Below are positions 12,438-24,546 of a DNA stretch of 64,000 nucleotides, one piece after another. The DNA is from Sambucus nigra. Lineage: Eukaryota > Streptophyta > Magnoliopsida > Dipsacales > Adoxaceae. The stretch lies in assembly GCA_949130495.1 (NCBI GenBank), contig CASBWL010000042.1, forward strand, positions 1,030,001 to 1,094,000, read 5' to 3'. The number at the start of each line of letters is the position of its first letter. Within the stretch, counting starts at the first letter, position 1. The notes under the pieces were generated by a model, which saw only the letters and a program-made list of their open reading frames with translations, was not told the origin of the DNA and ran no database searches. Position numbers and translations under genes: made by a program.

Positions 12438-14982
12438 ATTTAGTTCTCAGAGTAACTTCCATAGGAAGTGGTTAAAGGAACACCAAAAATGACTGCCGTC
12501 AATTAAAGGGAAATAAAAAAAAATCAAATTGTTTAAAAGTCAAACCATATGAGTTTAAGAACTCGGTACTGAGAAGGAACATGTCCACAACACCCTGAAC
12601 TAAGTACTGATAATGGCCATGTTATGTGGAGTATAGATGATATAGATCCAATAACTATGATAAGACCTTAAAGAAAAAAAATCAACATCATCATCTTCGT
12701 TAGTTTGGGAAATTATCTTCTGACAAAGCATATAAAGACAAATGTAAAGCAAGTGAAAAAATGTTATAATTTATTATTCAAAACATATATGATATGGGGG
12801 GAAGAGTAGAATATTTAGATGTTATTAAGCGTTTTGGTAAAAAAGTGATAAAATGTCTGACCTTGCCATTTTGTCAAACATCAAGCTTGCTATGGCCTTA
12901 CCGGTTATAGCCTATCAAAATGCTTACCAAATCATATATAGATGTGTAGACAATTCATAAACAGAGTCTATTACCAGTTATGGCCTTGGTGGTTCTTCAG
13001 TAACACTCTTTGGAAGAGTTAGGGGAGGAATATACACAAAAGCAGTTGACGTTAGTGCTGACCTTATTAGAAAATTTAAACGAAATATTCCTCGAATATG
13101 ACCAGCATAACCCCGCAGTAATTTCTTATACTCTTTATTTTTTTACGTCTATAGCATCTCTAGCACCCCAATTCTAGCATTTCCAGCATCCCAGAGTCAG
13201 AGTCATATGCACATCAGACTCGGACACGCCACTGACACACTGGAACATGTGAAAAAAGGAGTACATTCCTTGATAATCACATGTAGTAACATCAAAGACC
13301 AAGGACATATGTAAGATAAGCGGGTTAATAGGCTGGAGCTAATGAAAGTACAGAAACTAATAGTGTCAATAATTGGATTCCTCGCACTTTTATCAATGAA
13401 ACTAACATTCCTTGCACTCATGTCTTAAATAGTGTTAATAATTAGATTCAACACTTCTATGTTAGTCTCCATTATCACATCTAATAAAAACTAATAATAA
13501 AGCATATAGATCAATGCCCAACTTCGAATATAAACAAAAGATACCCGTTAAAGATATGAATTTAAGAAAGTAGAAAGGTTGGAACTGCTAAAATATATCA
13601 GCATTTGCTCACGGTGTATATAAATGATAAAAAACAGTTCCTACAATAATGCACTCACTGATTTAAGTTGTATTATTACTATAGTTCTAGTATATATAAA
13701 TTGAGTGCATAATTCATTATATACCCATGTAAAAATTTATTTAACCAAATTTGTTTGCAAGCATGATTCCATCAAACTAATAATCTAAATCATAAATGGC
13801 AAAAATATACCTAAAAGTAAGGCAAATAGTTTTTCAATTAACATATCAATTAGCATACCTACAATCACGGATAAATCGTAGGGCTTTAAAATATAACATG
13901 TAACTTATAGTTCATTGCTTCACCTTTACATTTTATGATAATACGACATGTTTCCATGTTGGAACTGTAGAAAAAAATATGAATCAAGTCATTAGTCATG
14001 TAGTTAAATCACAAACAAAGAGATCAAAGAGGCCTTAGAGTATACACACATGTATGGAAAATAGTTAATAAACACAACAGAGCATACGAAATAATTGTTA
14101 CTCAATTTAGCATTAACCATGGCATGTCCTCAACAGAGTATATGTCCATCAATTTGGCATTATCCATGACATGTCCTCTATTTACTGTGTAAGATGGGCT
14201 ACAGACTTTTTTCTTGAGAAAATAGATTGACTAAGTAAGTTTCATTTTGTAAGTGAGCATTCATGGAGCATCAATACTTTGAAGTTTAAACATATAACTC
14301 TAAAACCCAGGAAAAGAACAACAAACAACCAAAAAATTTAATGAATCAAGTGTTACATACCCAAAACATATATTGAGTAGAATAAAAGAAACCATAAGTA
14401 AAACACTAACCCAAATAATAAAAGAAAATAAGAAATATTTTCTTAGAGTGTAACTAAACGTGAGTGAAATTAGAGCTCCACCCTTGATAAGTGTGAGTGA
14501 AATCCATAAATCCAATAATCAGTTAGCTGAAAACCTTAATCACAAAATGGAGAACACAAAAAAATGACTATACAACTGCAAGAGGCAGGGGAGAGGTAAA
14601 CAAATGTATTGGCCATCATAGTACAAACATTTTGAAAACTAATTTGAACACTACACATTAAATTTATGAATAAAAATTCTTAGAAACCCAGTTCTAAAAC
14701 AGGTCCCATGGTCATACAACACCTATTTTATTCTATATAACTCGAGCTAGTAGAAAACAAAACAAAACAAAATAATCAACTTCTGCTTTGGATGGGGGAC
14801 CTAACTAATTACAGAATCTCCAAGTATCCAAAGTGGTTCATTATAATTATCTGAATAGAAAATATATTAAATTACACCTTAGAACAATTAAACACTAAAT
14901 TTAAGAGATTGAAGCAGTACCAAATGCCACATTTTATCCACTAAACTTAAGAGACTTTGAATTATAAAATACAATTTCGACT

Positions 14983-14984
<2 letters not shown>
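12438..14984. other. Intergenic, no gene supported
   Basis: About 2.5 kb of AT-rich sequence. Open frames at 13421-13203 and 14515-14300 (minus strand) are short, hydrophobic and without recognisable motifs. No transposon ends or tRNA genes seen. Confidence 0.5.

Positions 14985-15046
<62 letters not shown>
14985..15046. repeat. (AT)n microsatellite
   Basis: About 31 AT units, directly abutting the left end of a MITE. AT units resume on its far side (15461-15478), so one tract was split by the insertion. Confidence 0.95.
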
Positions 15047-15049
<3 letters not shown>

Positions 15050-15460
15050 TGTTCTAAAAAACTCGCCTAGGCACGCCTAGGCTTAAGGCTTGGGAGAAAC
15101 GCCCCGCCTTAAGATTTTGACGCCTTATTCTTGGTAAAACCCTTAAAGCGTACTTTTTCTCTAAAAACAATAATGCTATAGTGAAACAATATCGCCTTTT
15201 AAAGATTTTTTTACAAACCGGACCATTATCTCATCCAAAATAATCAAATAGTATTTTTATTTGCAAATATTCAGACATATTTTTAGGATATGTACAAGTT
15301 TAGTATTTTAATAGCCTTGTTATGGTTAAAAAATATTAAAATATATTAAAAAGGCCTAAACGCCTTTTCACGCCTTTTTACGCCAAGGCCCGCCTAGGCT
15401 TCTAAGGCTTAAGGCTTGGCCTCCACGCCTCGATCACGCCCCGCGTTTTTTAGAACCTTG
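15047..15460. mobile_element. hAT-like MITE with GC-rich arms, copy 1
   Basis: 414 bp. The left end reads CACTGTTCTAAAAAACTCGC and the right end, inverted, CAAGGTTCTAAAAAACGCG, a terminal inverted repeat of about 18 bp with few mismatches. Both subterminal regions are full of GCCTAGGC, AAGGCTT and CGCC motifs in inverted orientation. It is flanked on both sides by ATATATAT, consistent with an 8-bp target duplication although the tract makes this ambiguous. No coding capacity. Related in plan to 51220-51953 and 56142-57155. Confidence 0.75.
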
Positions 15461-15468
15461 ATATATAT

Positions 15469-16799
15469 ATATATATATCAAAAAAGAGAGATACTCTCCT
15501 AACATTCAATCCAAAATTGGAAGCCTACCCACAAAATATTAAGTAGTTAGGGATGATTTATAAGCGTGAAAATAAACCTATTGCGGATCTACTCTATAAC
15601 CACAAAAGGCACCCTAAAAATGTCAATTAAATTTGGAAAGAAACAGGTGAAATATCCACTATCCACAAATTTAGGGGAGATAACATATCAAAAATTCCTT
15701 GATAGAGTGATGAAAAGTGAGAAGGAAACCATACATAAAAATTACACATGAATGCGACTCTGGGTTCACACATGCAAATGCAATATATATATTCCTCAAC
15801 AATTAATACATGAAGGTCAATTCCATATTGTAACATACAAATTAGAATCTTTAAAGTTCTAAACTAAATAACGAAAATAATCCCAAATAAATACTTGCAT
15901 CATTGTTCGTGATGGACTTCAGTTATGTATTATGGATGAGACATGGATATGAAAGGGGAAAATTATATGGCATTTTTTAAAAGGAACACAAAATAAGCAA
16001 AATATAGGTTCAAAAGAAACTACCAGCTATGAAATACCTTTTAAAGATAAAATTCATTACATGTTTTGAACCCAACAACGCATAATAGAGAGAGATAAGG
16101 ACTGTATTCCTAAGATAAGTTCCTGTTGTCATTAAAATCACACACAAAATTTGAGTCAGATTTATCACTAAATCAAATGTTTACAAAAACAAAACAGGTG
16201 ACAAACAAAAAATATCATAAATGATGGTCATATGGTATGTTTCTTACAATAAACACCAAAATGGGTATGTATCTAAACAAAGAGAAAGAGCAATAATATA
16301 CCGAAAATCCAAACCCTTGAAATACCAAAACAAAGGTTGAATTAGAAATTCAAACCCTTAAAATACCAAAACAAAGAGAGTACCTTCTTGGATGATACAA
16401 AGATGCGAGAGATGGAGAGTTTCTGTGGACGGCGGGAGAGTGAGGGAGAGAATGAGGACGACGGGGCTGAGTGAGGAAGATATCGAGAAAGAGATATGGG
16501 GTTGTGTGAGTAAAGTTGGAGTGTGTTACCAAAATACCCTAATTTTTGAATTAAAGTGTATGTTTGATAAGTAAAAAAGAGGGAGAAATCAAAGAATTGA
16601 TGGGTAGATTTGTAAAAAAGAAAAGATGTGATCTCAACCCTCCATTTCTAGCCTTGTTGGCACAATCCTCACCCCTAATTATCTTATCATTTTATTAAAT
16701 AGTGCGTATACTCCTACTCCTTATTATATAGATATTTTTATATATAATATTGACATATTATATTGATAAAGATATATTTATAAATACATATAAATTGAT
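15469..16799. other. Intergenic; possible untranslated first exon
   Basis: Mostly AT-rich without coding signal. On the minus strand 16550-16385 is less AT-rich and pyrimidine-rich on its sense strand, ending in CCAAGAAG|GTACTC, a plausible splice donor. This could be a 5'-UTR exon of an unidentified transcript, but no downstream coding exon was found. An 11-base phrase (TACCAAAACAA) is repeated at 16323 and 16362. Confidence 0.25.
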
Positions 16800-16958
16800 A
16801 ATATATATTATATTTAATCGGATTGCGTTTTTAACGGATCAGATTACACTAGATTCATATCGGATCCATTTAATAATCGAATAATCGGGTAAACGGATTA
16901 TCGAATTTAAAATATAATCCACATTCGGATCGAGTCCAGGTCCGGGTCCAGACCCGGT
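16800..16958. mobile_element. hAT terminal-type fragment
   Basis: Rich in CGGAT/GGATCC/CGGGT motifs and ending GGGTCCAGACCCGG, the same vocabulary as the subterminal regions of the hAT element at 26452 and 36444. No intact terminal repeat or target duplication, so it is a remnant of a related element. Confidence 0.4.
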
Positions 16959-17176
16959 AGTGTGTCCTTCTTTATAACCTTTTCCTTATTTTTCTCTCAT
17001 AAATTAATTATTTCTAACCTATTGGAATGAAAAAATTAATTATAATTATATTAATTGCGTGCGTAACTGCTTGTTAATTGACAGCTAGAAACACCCATCT
17101 GTCTCTTTACATTTCTAACCCATCCTTGGTTTGTAAATTGTTCATCCTTCTCCTAAACCGTTTCAACTTGAGACAA

Positions 17177-17185
17177 TATATAAAG
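17177..17185 (+). promoter_or_regulatory. TATA-box-like element
   Basis: TATATAAAG lies about 35 bp upstream of the ATG at 17218 and is followed by a CT-rich stretch. It fits a plant TATA box but would leave a 5' leader of only about 10 nt, so the transcription start is uncertain. Confidence 0.3.
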
Positions 17186-17217
17186 CCTTACACACCCTCC
17201 TCCCTCTTTTTGAGACA

Positions 17218-17540
17218 ATGGCAAAAATTTTGTATTTTGGAGACCAAAACCAAATCACGTACCAAATAGAGATGAAGTGGGCGAGAAATTTGAGGGTCCG
17301 TCAAAAAAATCGAGGCTTTGTGAGGCCCCTCAAATTGATAAATCAACAAAGACAAACAATTGCATTGCCAGTGGAGTGATTAAACCGGTGGAGAACACTA
17401 CGGTTTTTTTGGATGCTGTGAAGATGTTTGAATATAGTGATGATGATTTAGAGGAAACTGATTTTTTTGAGACGGCTAAGAAACGCGGGTTGACTTTTCC
17501 CAGGCCAAGGTGGTGGCCTCCGGAGGGCTTTCATGATTAG
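17218..17540 (+). pseudogene. Small intronless gene, unknown product, apparent 1-nt frameshift
   Basis: From 17223 a clean frame of about 105 codons runs to TAG at 17538-17540. It has protein-like features: a basic/proline start (FWRPKPNHVPNRDEV), a Lys/Ser-rich stretch, an acidic segment (YSDDDLEETDFFE) and a conserved-looking tail, RGLTFPRPRWWPPEGFHD. No ATG exists in this frame. An ATG at 17218 lies one base out of register just before a run of five A (17223-17227), so a single missing A would explain the break, giving a protein of about 108 residues. It may be a recent pseudogene, a sequence error or a gene fragment. I do not recognise the family. No signal peptide or membrane segment seen. 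Confidence 0.5.
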
Positions 17541-18155
17541 CTATGCGAATTGTTTGCTGGTGGTGATAGGATAGGTACCGTATATCTCAGATAATAAGAG
17601 GAATTCCAAGTGATAGTTTAGGACGAGTTTATTTTTATTAGTCCTCTTCTCAACTAACGCTATGTTGGTTTGGTACCACAAAGAGTTGGTAAATAAACTA
17701 ACTTTGCCTCCACATATTTCTATATCATTAAGACGTTTTGCAGTTACATCTTCTTGTGGAACACATTGTTCAGAATGAGATTTATATATTTGATCTCCCA
17801 CGGAATACAGTGCTTTTCAGATTTATATACATATATAAAATCTCAAACTTATTTATTAATACCCACTATTTTTTACGCCTCAAAACGATTCCGTTTCAAT
17901 TTAATTTACTATGAAATCTTCTTTTATGTCATTTGAGCACTAAATTTTTTTTAACAATTGGTACTGTGACCGTGTTATTACAATGTGAATGCTCTCTCTC
18001 TCTTAGGTATTGAATATTATCATCGGGCATAGCAATTCCCTAAAATATAGTAGCATTGTGTTTGAGAAGAACATAGTATGGGCATATCATTTTGGTCGGA
18101 AATATGTGTTCGGGAAACGTTAACAAAATGACAATATTGCTTTACTATAACAATA
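17541..18155. other. Downstream AT-rich sequence
   Basis: No further exon or gene recognised. Contains a (CT)n run near 17992-18004 and otherwise unstructured AT-rich DNA. Confidence 0.5.
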
Positions 18156-18317
18156 TTTGATGTTTTTGAGACATCAAACTATTTGATGTCTTGAATTCTG
18201 ATTGGTCAATGTCGCTGGTGCAGACCTATTTCCATAAATGATGTGAGTCCCTACCAACACTATTGACCAATCAGAATCCAAGACTTCAAATAATTTGATG
18301 TCTCAAAGACATCAAAC
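18156..18317. mobile_element. Foldback element 3, core-sharing
   Basis: Arms 18156-18211 and 18261-18317 are inverted copies of about 56 bp with few differences; each includes ATTGGTCAAT or ATTGACCAAT and the small hairpin unit TTTGATGT...ACATCAAA. The centre (18213-18240) reads CGCTGGTGCAGACCTATTTC then CATAAAT. Same family as 8284-8421. Confidence 0.85.
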
Positions 18318-18619
18318 TTTTTTCCTATTTACGCATTACACCATTGGGTTTCCTTAAAAAAAGCTTTTCCCATAACCATAGAACCTCTTTGATAGAAAAT
18401 TGGAAAAATACAAATTTCCACTAGCAAAACAGAATTTCGTTACTTTTATCTCCTCGATAGAAGTTGAAAAATAACTCATTTCCCCCTTCTATCGAATAAC
18501 AAAGCTGGAAAATAAACTACTGTTACAAAATTTATTATGCTTGACTTTAATTTATGAAAAATATCTGTTTCTGAAAAACTTTAAAGAATCAAATATGGCA
18601 ATATTCACGAAAATGCTTC

Positions 18620-18830
18620 TATATTTATAAAAATATATGGAACGTTAATATTAATGATAAAGTGAATATTTAAGGGGAATGTTAATATCAATAATAATGT
18701 TAATGTTTTAGTGGAACGTTCATCTTAATAATAACATTAATATGTTAGTTCAACATTAATATCAATAATAACGTTAATATTTTAGTGGAGCATTAATATT
18801 AATTGACGTTAAATTTTTATTAAGGTGGCA
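18620..18830. repeat. Degenerate minisatellite
   Basis: Four to five imperfect direct repeats of about 40-60 bp built on AACGTTAATATCAATAATAA and TTTTAGTGG. No coding role. Confidence 0.6.
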
Positions 18831-18865
18831 TTAAAAAATGTGAAATTTTTTAATATAGTGTTTTT

Positions 18866-19071
18866 ACAAATATCCCCCTAATCTAAAAACCTGACAAAGT
18901 GCCCTAAATTATTGAATTTTGACACCTAAAAAATATTCATAGAAATTTAACGTTTTTTACGCATAAAATCATGTTTTTATCAACTCATTTTCAATGAAAA
19001 TGTGTTAGGTGTCAAAATTCAGTAGTGTAGGGCGGGGCTCTTTGTTGGGTTTTTTAAATTAGGGATATCTG
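18866..19071. mobile_element. Foldback element 4
   Basis: Inverted arms 18866-18930 and 19005-19071. The arms begin with ATATCCCTAAT-type sequence and meet at GAATTTTGACACCTAA, present inverted as TTAGGTGTCAAAATTC. The unpaired loop is about 74 bp. Arms differ by small indels. Its core does not match the CTGG-core family. Confidence 0.75.
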
Positions 19072-20653
19072 CAAAACCTCTATAGTTCAGGGAGTTGGCA
19101 GTATTTTTTTCTTTTTTTATTATTAATTAGTGGAACATTAAATTTTGGAAATGCATAATTAATGTTCGGGAAAGTATGCTGTTGGAATTAATAATAAAAT
19201 TAATAATTTTCTGGAATAAATTATGTACATATACATATATCAAGAAAATTATAAAAAATAGAAAAAGGCAACTCATTTGCCACCAAAATTTGGAAAAGAA
19301 AAACCATGTTGGGTGGAAAATGTGCTTTAGAGGTATTGTTTATTTTCTAAAGGTGAAAAATAATTAATGGGTAGATTTGATCTATCAGATTTTCCCTATT
19401 TTTTTATATTTGTCATCACAAAACCATACTATCAAACATGCCTTTACATATCAGTTTTCACATTTTTTGCAATATGTATCAAATCTCGATTACAATGTTG
19501 TCATTTTACTTTGTAAAAATGATGTACAGTAGGAAATTAAAACATGTCTTTTTTCGCTAACGGCGATGCAATAACCCTGGAAATTAAAGCATCTCGAGAG
19601 TGTAATTTTGTTCAATGCTTGTGTAAAACATATTCTTTACCCTAAGAAGGAAGTTAGTTAATCTTGTGTATCCTTATCAATACTAACTAGCATGTAACCC
19701 CTGCGATGCGCGAACATTTTATAGAAAAAGATACTTTCAAATTTATTTAAAACAATCCTAACAATATAAATTGATAATAGTTGATAAAATTTGTATATAT
19801 TATGCTTTATTTTTTATTCTATGAGCAAAAACAATTATTCAAAATTATGGTGACAATTTTGGCACGACGGAGTGATACAATCCAAATTTGGTCCAACATT
19901 TACACACTATATCATTTTGTGTCGTGTTCGGGCGGTGGTTGTAGGCATGAAATTGTCAAAATAATGACTTATAAATTGTTATGATGTTATTATTTTTATA
20001 TAAAGTGAAGTGATCAAACTTCCAAGTTCCTTGAATGAAAAAGCTTGACCAATAATCACTAATGTATCCATTGGCATTGTGAGTATACTATGAATCTTGC
20101 CAATAAATTAATTTTTCATGATCAAACTAAACAAAACATATTCAGAATAAAGAATCCAATACATACATTAATGGATAAAAACATGCATTATATAGAAATA
20201 TACATTTTAAACAAAAAGAAAAAAAATAAAAAAGAACCCCAAAAAATAAGCTCTTGCCCTTTCAATGGATGTGTAGAAACAAAATGCAGATGCCCATATT
20301 ATATGTTTTAAAATTATAACACTCAAATGTTAAGAGCGAAGACAATGGGTAGTATTTTCTAGATACTTCTTGGAAATTGTAAAGCCAAAACTCGAAAGTA
20401 ATTAGTGGCAGAGAGAGGGGAGGAGAAAAGACACTCGCGTTTAATGTTTAATAATCTATATTTAAATAAATTCAACTAACCCTTAGTGAGTATATACTAT
20501 ATTCAAATATAATACCAAAGTTAAGCTCCAGCTTAATTTAACCTAAATTTTACTGAGAAAAGGTTTAACTCAAAATTATAACGAGAACTCCATAAAGCAA
20601 TGAACTTTCTTAAATCTCTTGTAAAAATAAAATAATAATTAAAACCCATGACA
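19072..20653. other. Intergenic, nothing recognised
   Basis: AT-rich, with several short frames that carry no motif or plausible context. Confidence 0.5.
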
Positions 20654-20741
20654 AAAGTAGAAAAGTTAAAGTTTTCTACTTTTAAAGTTTATAATCAAAG
20701 TAGAAAAGTTAAACTTTTCTACTTTTAAAGTTAATAATCAA
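20654..20741. repeat. Tandem pair of 43-bp hairpin units
   Basis: Two adjacent units of 43 bp (20654-20696, 20697-20741). Each contains AAAGTAGAAAAGTT followed by the inverted TTTTCTACTTT, so each unit can fold on itself. Confidence 0.8.
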
Positions 20742-22639
20742 AACATATAGCAAATGAACAAAATCCAAATCTGTAGAATATGAGGAAAGACAATTAACAG
20801 TGATACCCCCAATCTACATGCAAAAAATATATATATAACATACCCTAAACAAAGAAGTTGAGAGGATAGATTTGGTTGTGAAATGAAGAGAATGGGGTTC
20901 ATTAGAAGTTTAAAAGGCCTATCGGGTGAATGAATTTGAAGGTTTGTAACAAATGTCAAAAGAAGACCGAAAAACAGTGGTTGTTTCCATCTGCAATTTA
21001 CACCAAACAAATCAGAAATCCTAAAATTGTAACATCACCAAATAAGAAAAATAAATGGAGTTGTAACATCAGTACCTGTTGATACAATAAAAAATTGCCA
21101 GATTCAATTCCACTAAGTGGAAATGTTGCTACATATTATTACAGATGGGCACCCACATATTTAAAGTGGAAAATTTTTCATTTCTCCTTTTTTTCCTCCT
21201 TTCTTTTACTATTTCACTCATTGAAACATTTTTATTTTGCCCAAGACCGAATTTTAGGACCAGATTAATAAGTTATCCATGCTTAACTTATACAATTGAT
21301 CTTGTGTTAGGGTTTAAAACACTGTCATGCAGTAAAGAAAAACTTTACATTTAAGGTGTGGATAAAAAGTTGATTATGTTAAGGATCATAATTTTGTAAA
21401 AAAACACTAACAATATGACATTCAACCAGAATGGACCACCATGAAAGAAATGGAACACGTAAAATTTTTGTACAACTTCGGGCCCCCATACCAAGATTGG
21501 CTAGACATACTTGGGGTGTTCATCCCGAGTGAGATGTATTTTAAAAAACGACACATATGCCTCAATCAGGGTCTAAGCAACGATCATACCTGAATCAATT
21601 ATTATACATAGTCCAAATGTTGGTAAGTTTGTCATTGCTTATATCTTGAGAGAGTCGAGACTAGCATAATCTATTGTTATACGCAATCATGGTTTAAGTC
21701 CTAATTTTGGTTATTTGGTTCATTATACTAATAATTATTCGTACTTAACATACTCGAAAATTTACTCTCAAATCATCACTGCACCATTTTCCCAATTTTG
21801 TTATAAAGAGGTTGATTGTTGTCATACATTTTTCTTATCTAAAGATCGGTAATTTATATGTGTTAATTGTTTAATTGTGTGCTTGTCTTATCAATTCACT
21901 TTAAATAATGAAGCACACAAAGCCATACTTAAGGACAAAGAGGTATCCATGGTTTACTGTAAGGGCAATGTCCCTAAGGTTTGTGAATATCATCTTGGCT
22001 AGTAGTGATGATGCCTTCTCTGATCGAGAAGATGATGTGCATGACATATTGGCCAATTAGGGTCAACCACCCAAGTCAAATCAAAATGAGCAATGCATGA
22101 CGGTTATGGAGGACCTTGGGTTACTAACGCATTTTACCCACCATCCTACATAGGAAATATGGATCAGTCCCCTAGTAAAACCCTTAATCGTACATGATGT
22201 TTACAATTTCCACTTATTGGTACGATTAACTAAGGGTGTGTTTGATAAATAAGATGAAAAATAACTTCTAAGAGTCAATTTTCATGGAATTGAAAACTTG
22301 AAAATATTTGCCATGGAAAAATTATTGGTGCTGTATGATTGCAATTATTTTCGAGGTGGAAAATGTTCGATTTTCCATCTTTTGTGAGTTTGATTTCCAA
22401 TATTCTCATGAAAAAAAGTAGAAAATATATATATAAAACAAAAAACTAAAAAAAAAAACAGAAAATTAATAAAAATAGTAGAAAATTAATAAAAATTCCA
22501 GAATATTTATATAAAATAACCAAAAAAAAATTAAAAACACACAAAATGAATAAAAGACCAGAAACTAAATATTAACCGGGTATTAAATATAAAAAACGAA
22601 AAAAATGTATTCGCAGTATTAAGAAAAAATAAAAAATGA
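20742..22639. other. Intergenic, no gene supported
   Basis: A minus-strand frame at 21010-20738 is hydrophobic and low-complexity. Within the same stretch an ATG-initiated reading (METTTVFRSSFD, from about 20984) resembles the start of a transit peptide but stops after about 23 codons. Not accepted as a gene. Confidence 0.4.
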
Positions 22640-23130
22640 ACAAAACCAAATCCACCACCCCACCCCACCCCCATCCCAACCCCCAACTGTTTCGTCCCCC
22701 CTGTGTCGCCAGGTCTGTATTTTTTTTTAATTCTATTGTTTTTTTTTTCAAATATTTGCATTTCTATTAGTTTTCAAGGGTATTTATTCATTTCCATTTT
22801 TTAAATTCTTTGAGCGCTTTTTTATTTTCTTTTGTTTTTTTGAATTAATAAATTTCCGACTTTTTAATAAAATTCTGGGTGTTTTTAAAAATTAGTTCAG
22901 GGGTTAATGTTTTTTTCTATTTTTTATTCATTTTCTGTGTTTTTTTCATTATTTTTGTGTTTTTATTGATTTCTCTCCTTTTTTATCATTTTTTTATTTT
23001 CTGGTGTTTTTTAAAATTAATTCTGGGATTAATATTTATTTTATGTCTTTTTTTTATTTTTTGTATTTTTTAAATTTTCTGTTATTTGTTTTCTTAATTA
23101 ATAAGTTTCGAACTTTTTAATAAATTTTTG
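22640..23130. repeat. T-rich low-complexity tract
   Basis: CCCCACCCC-rich segment at 22656-22690, then long T-rich sequence grading into the minisatellite. Open frames here are artefacts of T runs. Confidence 0.7.
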
Positions 23131-24010
23131 GGTGTTTTTTATTCACTTTCTCTATTTTTTTCATTATTTGGGGTTTTTATTCACTTTCTAGATTTTTTTC
23201 ATTATGTTTAAATTTTTATTCACTTTCTGTATTTTTTTCATTATTTTTTGTGATTTTATTCACTTTATGGATTTCTTTAATTATTTTTGGGAGTTTATTC
23301 ACTTTCTGTATTTTTTCAGTATTTTTGGGGTTTTATTCACTTTTTAGATTTTTTTCATTTTTTGGGGGGTTTTATTCACTTTTAGAAAAAAAATTCAATA
23401 TTTTTGGGTTTTTATTCACTTTCTAGAATTTTCTTCATTTTTGGGGTTTTTTGTTTTCACGTTTTTGAATTTTGGGAGTTTTGTTCACTTTCTGAAATTT
23501 TTTTCATTATTTTGGGGATTTTATTCACTTTCTAGAAATTTTTCATCATTTTTGATTTTTTATTCACTTTCTAGAATTTTTTTCATTTTTTTTTTGGGGG
23601 GGGGGGGGGGGTGGTGGTTTATTCACTTTCTGTATTTTTTTTCATTATTTTTGGATTTTTATTCGGTTTCCGAATTTTTTTCATTATTTTGAGGGTTTTA
23701 GTCACTTTCTAGATTTTTTTCATTGTTTTTGGATTTTATTCATTTTATGGATTTTTTTTCCTTTTTTTTGGGATTTTATTCACTTTCTGTATTTTTTCAT
23801 TGTTTTTGGTGATTTTATTCACTTTCTGGATTTTTATTTTTATTTTTGGGATTTTATTCATTTTCTGGATTTATTTTAATTTTTTTTAGGTTTTTATTCA
23901 CTTTCTAGATTTTTTTCATTTTTTTGGGAGGTTATTCACTTTCTGAATTTTTTTTCATTATTTTTTGGTTTTTATTCGCTTTCTGTATTTTTTCATTATT
24001 TTTTGGTTTT
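23131..24010. repeat. Roughly 40-bp minisatellite 3' of the START gene
   Basis: About 20 diverged direct repeats, consensus close to TTTTTATTCACTTTCTAGAT then TTTTTTCATTATTTTTGGGG. It includes a run of 16 G at 23596-23611. On the minus strand, the sense strand of the START-domain gene ending at 24253, most units read GTGAATAAAA, so I count about 18 copies of the canonical polyadenylation hexamer AATAAA beginning roughly 240 bp past the stop codon. Confidence 0.9.
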
Positions 24011-24252
24011 TATCAAATCAAGAGTTCCTTCCAAAAATCAAACTTTTTAAAGAAGCACTAATTTCATATAGGGTCAAGAAAACTTATTTAACTATCATGT
24101 AATTTGTTGCATTTATATTTCGAAGAAGCAGGTATATACCTGATATACATATTTTTACAATTACAGTTATATGTACAGCAGGATATCACATGAAATATGA
24201 AAGTGTGACTGATCTTATGTAATATATGCAGCATGTTACATATAGTTAACCT

Positions 24253-24546
24253 TTATAATACAGAGGGTTGCGCATTTTGGGTTGATGTAACACCGCGTTT
24301 GGTGAGCTTACTCAAGACGTATGCCACAGCAACCTTGACGCCCAAGTTAGAGTGACCGCGATACAAGCAAATTACGCCGCCAGCAACTAGCAGTCCCTTG
24401 GCTATAAATTTATTTGAAGGCCTTCTTGAAAGTTTCCTCTTGATGGATTCACCAGCGACAATTTGGGAAGATACGAACATTTCGGTTAAGGTCTCTGAAG
24501 GAGCTGTGACAATTGCGTTGTTGTTAATATCCAATCCGGGCGGGAC
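24253..24546 (-). CDS. START gene terminal exon e
   Basis: 294 bp including the stop. Acceptor CTTTTAG|GTCCC. It encodes [20 protein letters not shown], a Ser/Arg-rich linker, then a hydrophobic C-terminal stretch ([16 protein letters not shown] ... [12 protein letters not shown]) that may be membrane-associated, and ends SVL. The VPPG start joins the LIQK end of exon d as in homologues. Only transposon-derived DNA separates the two exons over about 15 kb. Confidence 0.88.
   Translation of the reverse strand, partial: VPPGLDINNNAIVTAPSETLTEMFVSSQIVAGESIKRKLSRRPSNKFIAKGLLVAGGVICLYRGHSNLGVKVAVAYVLSKLTKRGVTSTQNAQPSVL

Noticed and set aside
16350..16574. Overlapping 60-codon frames on both strands
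   Set aside because: Low-complexity Pro/Ser/His or Arg/Glu peptides; at best an untranslated exon on the minus strand.
20738..21010. Hydrophobic 90-codon frame and an internal METTTVFRSSFD start resembling a transit peptide
   Set aside because: The ATG-initiated reading stops after about 23 codons, the longer frame lacks motifs, and no downstream exon was found.
22879..23692. Open frames rich in Phe/Leu (22879-23073, 23441-23692)
   Set aside because: They arise from T-rich minisatellite sequence and show repeat periodicity instead of protein features.
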